DNA of 64,000 bases, from NCBI RefSeq assembly GCF_900107105.1, contig NZ_FNOT01000008.1, forward strand, positions 1-64,000, given 5' to 3'. Shown here piece after piece: positions 8,249 to 15,727 of the stretch. Position numbers and translations under genes: made by a program. This DNA comes from Geodermatophilus africanus. Lineage in GTDB: Bacteria > Actinomycetota > Actinomycetes > Mycobacteriales > Geodermatophilaceae. How positions within the stretch are numbered: position 1 is the stretch's first letter; each line of letters begins with the position of its first letter. Under the pieces are notes generated by a model. That model saw only the letters and a program-made list of their open reading frames with translations, did no database searches and was not told the DNA's origin.

Positions 8249-8998
8249 ATGACCGCCGGTCCGACACCCCCGCCGGTGCCCGCCGCCCGCGACGCGGACG
8301 CCGCCGAGCGGGCGCGCACGGTCGCGACCCGGCCGGCCGCCTCGGTGCAGGCGCTGGGCCTGGGCACCAGCCGGCTGCTGGCCGCAGCCACGCTGGACGA
8401 CGGGCGGGTGCTGGTCGTCGTCCCCCGGTCCGGTGGGCTGGCGACGGCGGTCCGCGACGCCCCCGAGGGTGACCTGCCGGCGCGGGTGAGCGTGACCTCG
8501 CGATCCGCCCAGCCGCTGCGCAACCCGCTGCGGGCCCGGCTGGAGCTGACCGGCTGGCTGACACCGGTGCCCGCCGGGGAGGAGGCCGGTCTGGTCCAGG
8601 CCTTCGCCGCCGTCCGCCCGGACGCCGTCCTGCTCGACGTGGGGCTCACCGCGACGCTGCTGCGCCTCGATCTCGCCGAGGTGGTGCTCCACGAGGGGGG
8701 TGGCTGGTCGGAGATCACACCCGAGGAGTACGCCGCCGCCCGTCCCGACCCGCTCGCCGCTGCCGAGGACGACCTGGTGGCCGAGCACGCCGGTCCGCTG
8801 GCCGCGCTCTGCGCCCGGGTGCAGGCGTGGACCGGCGACGACCCGGTGCACCTGCTCGGCCTCGACCGGCACGGGGTGCTGTTCCGGGTCGAGCCCCGCA
8901 CCGGCTGCTACGACCTGCGGACGCCGTTCCCCGCCCCGCTCACCTCGACCGGGGAGCTGCCGGCCGCCGTCCGCACGCTGCTGGCCTGCACCCGTTGA
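8249..8998 (+). CDS. DUF2470 domain protein (heme-utilisation-associated)
   Basis: A 249-residue protein whose C-terminal 75 residues (AEHAGPLAALCARVQ, then HLLGLDRHGVLFRVEP) match the DUF2470 fold found at the end of HugZ-type heme-degrading proteins and standing alone in actinobacteria. The N-terminal part has no recognised pyridoxamine-oxidase-like flavin fold. ATG start with GGAG eight bp upstream. The shared iron-box-like site with the divergent S4 paralog fits a role in iron or heme economy, but function is inferred from family and context only. Confidence 0.7.
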   Translation: MTAGPTPPPVPAARDADAAERARTVATRPAASVQALGLGTSRLLAAATLDDGRVLVVVPRSGGLATAVRDAPEGDLPARVSVTSRSAQPLRNPLRARLELTGWLTPVPAGEEAGLVQAFAAVRPDAVLLDVGLTATLLRLDLAEVVLHEGGGWSEITPEEYAAARPDPLAAAEDDLVAEHAGPLAALCARVQAWTGDDPVHLLGLDRHGVLFRVEPRTGCYDLRTPFPAPLTSTGELPAAVRTLLACTR

Positions 8999-9018
8999 GA
9001 CGCCCGCCCCCCAGCCGG

Positions 9019-9078
9019 GCGAGATCGGCGATCTCGCACGGACACGGGAGCGCGAGCGTGCGAGATCGGCGATGTCGC
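9019..9078. repeat. GAGATC palindromic repeat, two inverted units
   Basis: Two copies of a self-complementary unit, GCGAGATCGGCGATCTCGCAC (9019-9039, listed here as positions with core GAGATCGGCGATCTC) and its inverted partner (9058-9078, one mismatch), are separated by 18 bp, forming a 60-bp cruciform-capable element. The same unit pair occurs at 62316-62381. It sits between convergent genes. Confidence 0.75.
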
Positions 9079-9095
9079 ACGCGAGCCGTGGCAGC

Positions 9096-9701
9096 TCAGC
9101 GCCGGGCGAACCAGCTGTCGTCGGGCAGGTCCGGCGGGGGCGGCGGCTCGCGGTGCGGGGGCTCCGGCTCCCAGGGCCACAACTCGACGACCTGCTCGGC
9201 GGCCCGCCGGATCGCGGTTCCGTCGAGCTCGGCCGACGTCTCCTCGATGCCGAGCTCGGGGCAGCGGACGACGACCCGCACCGGCCCCTCGGGCGGCAGC
9301 GGGGACAGCCACCACCTCTGATCGACCGAGGTCTCACCGCCCCCGCCGCCGCGGGAGTGGAGCAGGACACCCTCGCTGCTGCCCATGGGCAGGCTGCTGC
9401 CGCGCCGGCCGTCCGAGAACTCCACGCCCAGGAGGAAGCGGCCGCCGCGCGGGCCGTGGTTCCACACCAACTCGGTGAGGCGGTGGTCCACACGGCGCAG
9501 CGCAGCGGCGCGCGCCCGGACGGTCAGGTGGAACGACACCCCGGTCGAGAGGACGTGGAGATCCAGCAACGCCACCGCGACGTCGTCGGTTCGGGCCAGC
9601 AGCACGTTCTGCGGCAGGGCGACCGGGATCTCGTTCTCCGGTGGTTCGATCCGCCGGTGCAGCTCGTCGTCCGGCTCGCCGTACGGCCAGTGGCCCTCCA
9701 T
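9096..9701 (-). CDS. Conserved hypothetical protein
   Basis: A 201-residue soluble protein that I do not recognise. It opens MEGHWPYGEPDDELHRR, has an alternating beta-rich middle (NVLLARTDDVAVALLDLHVL, VSFHLTVRARA) and ends with a proline-rich tail rich in PEPPHREPPPPP and a DDSWFARR terminus. No signal peptide or membrane segment. The ATG at 9701 is preferred because the open frame upstream has poor protein character. It follows the DUF1116 gene by 47 bp on the same strand and could be co-transcribed, but nothing in it suggests a catabolic role. Confidence 0.7.
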   Translation of the reverse strand: MEGHWPYGEPDDELHRRIEPPENEIPVALPQNVLLARTDDVAVALLDLHVLSTGVSFHLTVRARAAALRRVDHRLTELVWNHGPRGGRFLLGVEFSDGRRGSSLPMGSSEGVLLHSRGGGGGETSVDQRWWLSPLPPEGPVRVVVRCPELGIEETSAELDGTAIRRAAEQVVELWPWEPEPPHREPPPPPDLPDDSWFARR

Positions 9702-9748
9702 GTCCGCAGCCTGGCGGTTCGGCGTCCACCCCGGCAACCGACGGGTGC

Positions 9749-11149
9749 TCAGGCCGCGGCGCGCGCCTCCTGCGCCAGCGCGGCCAGCGCCTGCTCGAAG
9801 CACTCCTGCGGCGGCTGCACCAGCCCGGCGCCGACCTGCCCGGTGCCGGCCACCCGCCCGGCCATCCCGGTGTTGATCTGCGGCAGCCAGCCGGTGCGCG
9901 CCACGGCGAGGACGTCGATGCCGGTCGGCGAGCCCCGGAAGCCGAGGATCGGCACCTGCATCGCCGGGTTCTCGGCCAGGGTCAGCTGGTACATCCGCTC
10001 GGTGGTGGCCAGCGCGTCGGGCACGGTGCCGCCGACGAACCGGACGATCGCCGGGGCCGCCGCCATGGTGAAGCCGCCGACGCCGTAGGTCTCCATGATC
10101 GCGGAGTCGCCGATGTCGGGGTTGGCGTCGTCCGGGCCGTAGTCCCCGAGGAACAGACCCACCGGGGTGTTCGCCGGGCCGGTGAACCAGCGGTCGCCGG
10201 TGCCGGCGGTCTGGATGCCGAACTCGGTCCCGTTGCGGGACATCACGGTGACCATCGTCGAGCCGGGCACGTCCCGCGCGGCGTCGAGAGCCAGCTTCGC
10301 CGTCGGCATGCCGAGGTTGAGGAAGAAGTGCTCGTTGCCACCGATGAAGCGCAGCACCGCCGCGATGTCGGACGACGGCGCGTCGACCTCCACGATCGCC
10401 GGCGAGAGCTCGCGCAGGGTCATCAGCGAGCCGGCGCGGTTGCGGTTGTGCCCCTCGTCGCCCATCTGCAGCATCTGCGCGAGCACCGCCTTGACGTCCA
10501 ACGGCTCGGCCGTCGAGCGCACCGCCGCCTGCAGCACCGGCCCCAGGACGTCGCGCATCCACCGCAGCCGCGTGAGCACCTCGTCGCCGTAGGCGCCCAT
10601 CCGCAGCACCTTGCCGAGGCCCTCGTTGAGGTTGCAGAACGCCTGCCCGCCGGTGACCGGGTCCTCCAGGCAGTACACCCACATGGACGGCGAGGTCACC
10701 CCGGCCATCGGGCCGACCGTGCGGTGGTGGTGGCAGGGGTCGAGCGCCACCCCGCCGGAGGCCAGCAGCCCCTCGGCGTCCTCGACCGTGTCCGCCCAGC
10801 CCTCGAACAGGCAGGCGCCGATCAGCGCGCCGCGCAGCGGGCCGGACGCGTCGTCCCAGCCGATCGGCGGGCCGGCGTGCAGCAGCGTCCGGTCGGCGAG
10901 GCCGAGCACCTCGCGCGCGGGCCGGACGTCGACCAGCTGCGACCCGGCGGCCATCACCCGCTCGACCGCGGCGCGGTTGGCCGCGGCCCGGCGCCGGTCG
11001 AGCGCGAGGGTGGCGAGGTCGGCGGGGTCGCCGAAGCCGGGTGGGCGCCAGTCGACCTCGTGCACCTCGGCGCCCTGGGCGCGCAGCGCGGTGGAAAAGA
11101 CGTCGACGCCCGCGGCGACGACGGTCGGCGGGCCGGAGAGCAGGTTCAC
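9749..11149 (-). CDS. DUF1116 family protein (YlbE/AllG-like)
   Basis: Partner of FdrA in the allantoin-fermentation type carbamoyltransferase (oxalurate + phosphate to oxamate + carbamoyl phosphate; E. coli AllF/AllG/AllH). The 466-residue protein has the family's VNLLSGPPTVVAAGVDVF start, an LLHAGPPIGWDDASGP segment near 110, LGDYGPDDANPDIGDSAIME near 350 and a TGMAGRVAGTGQVGAG C-terminal part. The GTG start at 11149 overlaps the stop of the upstream 21-codon reading frame (GTGA). A third subunit of the AllH/DUF2877 type is not seen in the window. Context with a barbiturase-family enzyme suggests a longer ureido acid as substrate. Confidence 0.85.
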   Translation of the reverse strand: MNLLSGPPTVVAAGVDVFSTALRAQGAEVHEVDWRPPGFGDPADLATLALDRRRAAANRAAVERVMAAGSQLVDVRPAREVLGLADRTLLHAGPPIGWDDASGPLRGALIGACLFEGWADTVEDAEGLLASGGVALDPCHHHRTVGPMAGVTSPSMWVYCLEDPVTGGQAFCNLNEGLGKVLRMGAYGDEVLTRLRWMRDVLGPVLQAAVRSTAEPLDVKAVLAQMLQMGDEGHNRNRAGSLMTLRELSPAIVEVDAPSSDIAAVLRFIGGNEHFFLNLGMPTAKLALDAARDVPGSTMVTVMSRNGTEFGIQTAGTGDRWFTGPANTPVGLFLGDYGPDDANPDIGDSAIMETYGVGGFTMAAAPAIVRFVGGTVPDALATTERMYQLTLAENPAMQVPILGFRGSPTGIDVLAVARTGWLPQINTGMAGRVAGTGQVGAGLVQPPQECFEQALAALAQEARAAA

Positions 11150-11211
11150 CGGGCGGCTCCCAGCAGGTCGAGGGCGTGGCGCGTGGCGGCGGCGTCGGAG
11201 GAAGACGTCAC
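11146..11211 (-). CDS. 21-codon mini-ORF resembling the FdrA C-terminus
   Basis: This reading frame starts at a GTG that overlaps the fdrA stop (GTGA) and ends with a TGA that overlaps the GTG start of the DUF1116 gene. Its product, ending ATRHALDLLGAAR, is a near copy of the FdrA tail ATRHALRLLGAVQ, and the DNA of the two 51-bp ends is also similar. It looks like a tandem duplication of the fdrA 3' end, or the last trace of a second fdrA copy, which now passes ribosomes from one gene to the next. Translation is plausible from the overlaps but not proven. Confidence 0.5.
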   Translation of the reverse strand: MTSSSDAAATRHALDLLGAAR

Positions 11212-12698
11212 TGCACCGCTCCCAACAGGCGCAGCGCATGCCGAGTGGCCTGGGCGTTGGACGCGAACACGTGGGCGCCGGCCGCGGCCAGCGCGTCGGC
11301 CTGGCGCGACCAGCACTGGGGGTCGGCCTCGGTGCCGATGAGGGCGACGACGGTGGGCAGGCCGGCGGCCCGCAGCGCCGCAGCCAGCGAGGCGGCCGGG
11401 TTCGGGTCGGCGCCGTACCCGAGGACGACGTCCAGCAGCAGCACCGCGGGCTCCCGCCGGGCGGCCAGGTCGCTGATCGCCTCGAGCCGCAGCGTCGGGT
11501 CGATCATCGGGTGCGCCCGGCCCACGGTCAGCGCGTCGTCCCCGAAGTCGACGACGACGTGGCCGCGGGCGGACAGGTCCGGGGCGGATGGGTCGAGGGC
11601 AGAGTCCAGCTCCGGCCGCAGCGGGGTGTTGGAGCGGATGTCGCCCAGCACGGGAGCGGCCAGCAGCATCGCCTCGTCGGCGAGGGTGCCACCGGAGTAG
11701 AGGCCCTTGAGAACGGCGCCCGGGGCGGCGGCGGTGCCGTCCCCCGGGCGCGAGGGCCAGGCCGGGACGGCGACCCCGAGGTCGCCCAGCACTCCCTCGA
11801 CGGCGGCGGTGAGGTCCGGCGTCTCGGGCGAGAGCACCGCGGAGCGCACCGGCACCGGGAGCCCGCGGGCGGCCTCCGACACCGCGGCGGCCACCGCCGG
11901 CGCCGGCGGCTTGGAGACGACCACGATCCGCTCGGTCCCGTCGTCGGCGGCCAGCGCGGCCAGGGCGTCGAGCGTGGCCAGCCCGCCCACGGCCCCGGAC
12001 AGGTCGCGGCCGCCCACGCCGAGCACGTGCGAGACCCCGACGCCGGCCGTGTCGAGCAGGCACGACACCTGCTGGGCACCGGTGCCCGAGGCGGCGACCA
12101 GCCCGACCGGGCCGCGGCGGACCACGTTGGCGAACCCGAGCGCCAGGCCGGAGACGATCGCCGTGCCGCAGTCCGGGCCCATGACGAGCACCCCGGCGTC
12201 GTGCGCGGCGCGCTTGAGCGCGACCTCGGCCTCCACCGGGACGCCGTCGGAGAAGACCAGCACGCTGCGGCCGGCGGCGACCGCGTCGGCGGCCTCGGCG
12301 ACGGCGTACTGCCCCGGGACGCTGACGACGGCGAGCGCCGGGCCGTCGCCGTCCAGCGCGTCGAGACCCGCGCCGACGGTGCGCAGCGGCACGGCCTGCG
12401 CGGGGCCGGCGGCGCGCTCGCGGGCGGCCAGCGCGGCGTCGACGGCGGCGACCGCGGTGGCCAGCGTGTCGTCGTCCACGGCCTCGACGGCCACCAGGAG
12501 CTGGTCGGGCGAGGCGCCGTCCGCAGGGGCCAGGCCCATGCCTGCGGCGAGCTCGAGGTTCAGCGGCGTCCCCATCGCGACGAGCACCGCCGTGACCCCC
12601 TCGCGGGCGCCGACGTCCCGGCTGACCTGCATCAGCCGGACCGAGTCGGCGTACACGCCGCTGCGCAGGGAGACGTGCCGGACCGGCATCGCTGTCAC
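11208..12698 (-). CDS. fdrA: FdrA-like acyl-CoA-synthetase-fold carbamoyltransferase subunit
   Basis: FdrA (AllF) resembles the succinyl-CoA synthetase alpha chain and works with the DUF1116 protein to phosphorolyse a carbamoylated acid, giving carbamoyl phosphate. The 496-residue protein has a CoA-ligase-type Rossmann part with VLVMGPDCGTAIVSG (about 220) and LVAASGTGAQQVSCLL (about 250), then a ligase-like C-terminal domain with LKGLYSGGTLADEAMLL. The GTG at 12698 lies 7 nt after a -10-like TACGGT (complement 12706-12711), matching the arcC promoter layout, so a leaderless start is chosen over ATG 12689. Divergent from the permease, with two copies of the shared 18-bp motif between them. 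Confidence 0.85.
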   Translation of the reverse strand: MTAMPVRHVSLRSGVYADSVRLMQVSRDVGAREGVTAVLVAMGTPLNLELAAGMGLAPADGASPDQLLVAVEAVDDDTLATAVAAVDAALAARERAAGPAQAVPLRTVGAGLDALDGDGPALAVVSVPGQYAVAEAADAVAAGRSVLVFSDGVPVEAEVALKRAAHDAGVLVMGPDCGTAIVSGLALGFANVVRRGPVGLVAASGTGAQQVSCLLDTAGVGVSHVLGVGGRDLSGAVGGLATLDALAALAADDGTERIVVVSKPPAPAVAAAVSEAARGLPVPVRSAVLSPETPDLTAAVEGVLGDLGVAVPAWPSRPGDGTAAAPGAVLKGLYSGGTLADEAMLLAAPVLGDIRSNTPLRPELDSALDPSAPDLSARGHVVVDFGDDALTVGRAHPMIDPTLRLEAISDLAARREPAVLLLDVVLGYGADPNPAASLAAALRAAGLPTVVALIGTEADPQCWSRQADALAAAGAHVFASNAQATRHALRLLGAVQ

Positions 12699-12705
12699 CC
12701 GGCCG

Positions 12706-12771
12706 ACCGTACAGCCGAGGTGTCTCAGCGGTAAGACACCGACGCAACGACGATTTAGCACTGAGGTACTT
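12706..12771. promoter_or_regulatory. fdrA/permease divergent control region with two copies of the shared motif
   Basis: AGGTGTCTCAGCGGTAAG at 12718-12735 (plus) and AAGTACCTCAGTGCTAAA on the minus strand at 12754-12771 both fit ARGTRYYTCASYSSTAAR and point toward each other. The first is embedded in the perfect inverted repeat GGTGTCT/AGACACC and lies 6 bp upstream of the fdrA -10 (TACGGT). The second is about 100 bp before the permease start. A single regulator could therefore control both directions. Confidence 0.6.
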
Positions 12772-12873
12772 CCGCGCTGTCGGCCGGGCGTGTCAGATTG
12801 GCGCGTCCCTGGGTGCCGGAGACGTCCGTCGGGGGAACCGGCCAGGTGCCAGGGGCAGGTCGAGGAGGCGGTC

Positions 12874-14346
12874 ATGGCGTTCGGCTGGAAGCTCTACGGG
12901 GACGGGAAGACCCCGCCGCTGGGCGAGGCGGTGGCTCCGGACGAACGACTCTCCTGGCCGCGGACGATCGGCATCGGCGGACAGCACGTGGTCGCCATGT
13001 TCGGGGCGACGTTCGTCTTCCCGCTGATCATGGGCCTCGACGCCAACCTCGCGATCATGATGAGCGGCGTCGCGACGATCATCTTCCTGCTCATCGTGAA
13101 GAACCGAGTGCCCAGCTACCTGGGCACCAGCGCAGCGTTCGTCGGGGGCGTGGCGGCGATCCGCGCCAACGGCGGCGACTCCAGCGACGTCGTCGGCGCC
13201 CTCCTGGTCGCCGGCGTCGTCCTCGCCCTCGTCGGCCTGCTCATCCACGTCGCCGGCCTGCGCGCGATCAACAAGGTGCTGCCGCCCGCCGTCACCGGCG
13301 CGGTGGTCATGCTCATCGGCTTCAACCTGGCCCCCGTCGCCGCCGCGGTGTACTGGCCGCAGGACCAGTGGGTGGCGCTCGCGACGATGGTCTTCGTCAT
13401 CGTGGCCTCGCTGGCGTTGCGGGGCTTCCTCGCCCGCATCTCGATCCTGCTGGGGCTGGTCTTCGGCTACCTGCTGTCGGTCCTGCTGGACGTGACGGCC
13501 GGGCAGATCACCTCGCCCGACGCCACCGGTGACGTCGTCACCCGCGAGCGGATCAACTTCGACTCCGTCGCCGCCGCCGACTGGTTCGGCTTCCCCGAAC
13601 CCACCTGGCCGAGCTTCTCGCTGAACTTCTCCCTGCTGGTCATCCCCGCCGTCATCGCCCTGGTCGCCGAGAACGTCGGCCACGTGAAGGCGGTCGCGGA
13701 GATGACCAAGCGCGATCTCGACCCGATGATGGGCCGCGCCGTGATGGCCGACGGCGTCGCCACGGTCGTCGCGACCTCGGTCGGCGGGTCCCCCACCACC
13801 ACCTACGCCGAGAACATCGGTGTCATGGCCGCCACCCGCGTCTACTCGACGGCGGCCTACTACGTGGCGGCGATCGTGGCGATCCTGCTGGGGTTGGTGC
13901 CCAAGTTCGGCGCGCTGATCAACATCGTCCCCGGCGGTGTGCTGGGCGGCATCACCGTCGTCCTCTACGGGATGATCGGCCTGCTGGGCGCGAAGATCTG
14001 GAAGGAGAACCGGGTCGACTTCGCCAACCCGATCAACCTGGTGCCGCTCGCCGCCGGGATCATCATCGGCATCGGCCCGGTCAACCTGCAGATCACCGAG
14101 GACTTCTCGCTGTCGGGCATCGCGCTCGGCTCGATCGTCGCCGTCCTCGGCTGGCACGTCGCCCGGGCACTGGCCCCGGCGGAGATGAAGGGCGCGCTGC
14201 TCCGCGAGGGCACGCACCCGGCAGCGGGGACGACGTTCGGCCACGTGCACGGTGATGAGGTCAGCCCCGACCCCTCGTCGGTCGACGAGGTCGGCCGACC
14301 GGGCGCGACCGGCTCGGCGACGCCCGGGGAGACCCGCCGCCGGTGA
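12874..14346 (+). CDS. NCS2-family uracil/xanthine permease
   Basis: A 490-residue inner-membrane nucleobase transporter of the nucleobase-ascorbate (NAT/NCS2) family, predicted to import uracil, xanthine or a related base with protons. The family signature region is visible near residue 300 (SVGGSPTTTYAENIGVMAATRV) with the catalytic-type Glu in VIALVAENVGHVKAV just before it; many hydrophobic helices run from about 30 to 440. A charged tail of some 50 residues follows. The start ATG has GAGGAGG six bp upstream; the in-frame extension farther upstream is not conserved-looking. The stop overlaps the next GTG (GTGA), placing it first in a five-gene operon with the molybdenum hydroxylase. Confidence 0.92.
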   Translation: MAFGWKLYGDGKTPPLGEAVAPDERLSWPRTIGIGGQHVVAMFGATFVFPLIMGLDANLAIMMSGVATIIFLLIVKNRVPSYLGTSAAFVGGVAAIRANGGDSSDVVGALLVAGVVLALVGLLIHVAGLRAINKVLPPAVTGAVVMLIGFNLAPVAAAVYWPQDQWVALATMVFVIVASLALRGFLARISILLGLVFGYLLSVLLDVTAGQITSPDATGDVVTRERINFDSVAAADWFGFPEPTWPSFSLNFSLLVIPAVIALVAENVGHVKAVAEMTKRDLDPMMGRAVMADGVATVVATSVGGSPTTTYAENIGVMAATRVYSTAAYYVAAIVAILLGLVPKFGALINIVPGGVLGGITVVLYGMIGLLGAKIWKENRVDFANPINLVPLAAGIIIGIGPVNLQITEDFSLSGIALGSIVAVLGWHVARALAPAEMKGALLREGTHPAAGTTFGHVHGDEVSPDPSSVDEVGRPGATGSATPGETRRR

Positions 14347-15215
14347 AGCCCGCGCCCTTCCGGTACGCCGACCCCCGCTCGGTCTCCGAGGCCCTCGAGG
14401 TCCTCGCCGCCGAGGAGGGCGCCACGGTGCTCGCCGGCGGCCAGTCACTGCTGCCGCTGCTGTCCATGCGCCTGGCGGCGCCGACCACGCTGGTGGACCT
14501 CAACCGGGTGCCCGGCCTCGACGCCGTCGAGGTCACGGGGGACGGCGTGCGGGTCGGGGCGCTCGTCCGGCACGCCGGGCTGCTGGCGGACCGGGCCGCC
14601 GCGCGGGTGCAGCCGCTGCTCGCGCGGGCCACGGCGAACGTCGCCCACCCCGCGATCCGGAACCGGGGGACGACGGTCGGTTCGATCGCGCACGCCGACC
14701 CCTCGGGCGAGATGACGTCGGTGCTGGCGCTGACCGGTGGCTCGGTGGCGGTGGCCGCGCCGTCGGGCAGTGGCACCGTCGGCTGGCGGGACCTGTTCGT
14801 CGGCCCGCTGGAGACCTCGCTGCCGGCCGCTGCCGTCGTCACCTCCGCCTTCTTCCCGGCGCTGCCGCCGCGCTCGGGCACCGCCTTCGCCGAGGTGGCC
14901 CGCCGCAAGGGCGACTACGCGGTCTGCGGGGCGGGCGTCGTCGTCACCCTCGACGAGGACCGCCGCGTCGCCGCCGTCCGGGCCTCCTACGTCTCGGTCG
15001 GCCTGGTCCCGGAGGTCCACGACCTCACCGAGGCCGTCGCCGGCGCCCCGGTCGAGAAGGCCGACTGGGCCGCCGCCGGTGCGCTGGCCCGCACGCTGGT
15101 CGAGCCGGACGGCGACCTGCACGCCAGCGCCGACTACCGCCGGCTGCTGGTCGGCGTGCTGACCGAACGGACGTTGACCGAGGCCGCCGCCGAAGCCGCC
15201 GAGAGGACGCCATGA
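14343..15215 (+). CDS. Molybdenum hydroxylase FAD-binding (medium) subunit
   Basis: The 290-residue FAD subunit of a xanthine-dehydrogenase/CO-dehydrogenase-type enzyme; it passes electrons from the 2Fe-2S subunit to the acceptor. FAD motifs VLAGGQSLLPLLSMRLA (about 31-47) and NRGTTVGSIAHADPSGEM (about 104-121) are intact, and the C-terminal CoxM-like domain begins near 175. The GTG start overlaps the permease stop and the TGA overlaps the next ATG, so the operon is tightly coupled. Confidence 0.93.
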   Translation: MKPAPFRYADPRSVSEALEVLAAEEGATVLAGGQSLLPLLSMRLAAPTTLVDLNRVPGLDAVEVTGDGVRVGALVRHAGLLADRAAARVQPLLARATANVAHPAIRNRGTTVGSIAHADPSGEMTSVLALTGGSVAVAAPSGSGTVGWRDLFVGPLETSLPAAAVVTSAFFPALPPRSGTAFAEVARRKGDYAVCGAGVVVTLDEDRRVAAVRASYVSVGLVPEVHDLTEAVAGAPVEKADWAAAGALARTLVEPDGDLHASADYRRLLVGVLTERTLTEAAAEAAERTP

Positions 15216-15727
15216 CCAGCGTCGACACCGAGCGCACCGTCCGGCTGACCGTGAACGGTGTGCCACGTGAAACGACCGTGCCGGTGCGGCGGCTGCTGTC
15301 CGACGCACTGCGGCACGACCTCGGGCTGACCGGCACCCACGTCGGCTGCGAGCACGGCGTGTGCGGCGCCTGCACGGTGCTGGTGGACGGCGCACCGGTG
15401 CGCTCCTGCCTGGTGCTCGCCGTGCAGGCCGACGGCGCCGCGGTGACCACGGTCGAGGGGCTGGCCCGCGACGACGGCCGGGGCGGGCAGGTGCTGCACC
15501 CGGTCCAGGAGGCCTTCCGCGAGTGCCACGCCCTGCAGTGCGGCTTCTGCACGCCGGGCTTCCTGGTGACGATCGCCGCCGGACTGGAGGGGCGGGACCC
15601 GGCCGCGCAGATCACCGACGAGGAGGTCGACGACCTGGTCGGCGGCAACCTCTGCCGGTGCACCGGCTACGCGAACATCAAGGAGGCCGTGCGGCACGCG
15701 GCCGCCGCGATGGGGGACGCCGGATGA
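15212..15727 (+). CDS. Molybdenum hydroxylase 2Fe-2S (small) subunit
   Basis: A 171-residue electron-transfer subunit with two 2Fe-2S clusters. The plant-ferredoxin-type cluster cysteines are in GCEHGVCGACTVLVDG with a further Cys in VRSCL, and the second helical-domain cluster is in QCGFCTPGFL and NLCRCTGYANI. Length and spacing match CoxS/XdhC-type small subunits. ATGA overlaps link it to the genes on both sides. Confidence 0.95.
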   Translation: MTSVDTERTVRLTVNGVPRETTVPVRRLLSDALRHDLGLTGTHVGCEHGVCGACTVLVDGAPVRSCLVLAVQADGAAVTTVEGLARDDGRGGQVLHPVQEAFRECHALQCGFCTPGFLVTIAAGLEGRDPAAQITDEEVDDLVGGNLCRCTGYANIKEAVRHAAAAMGDAG

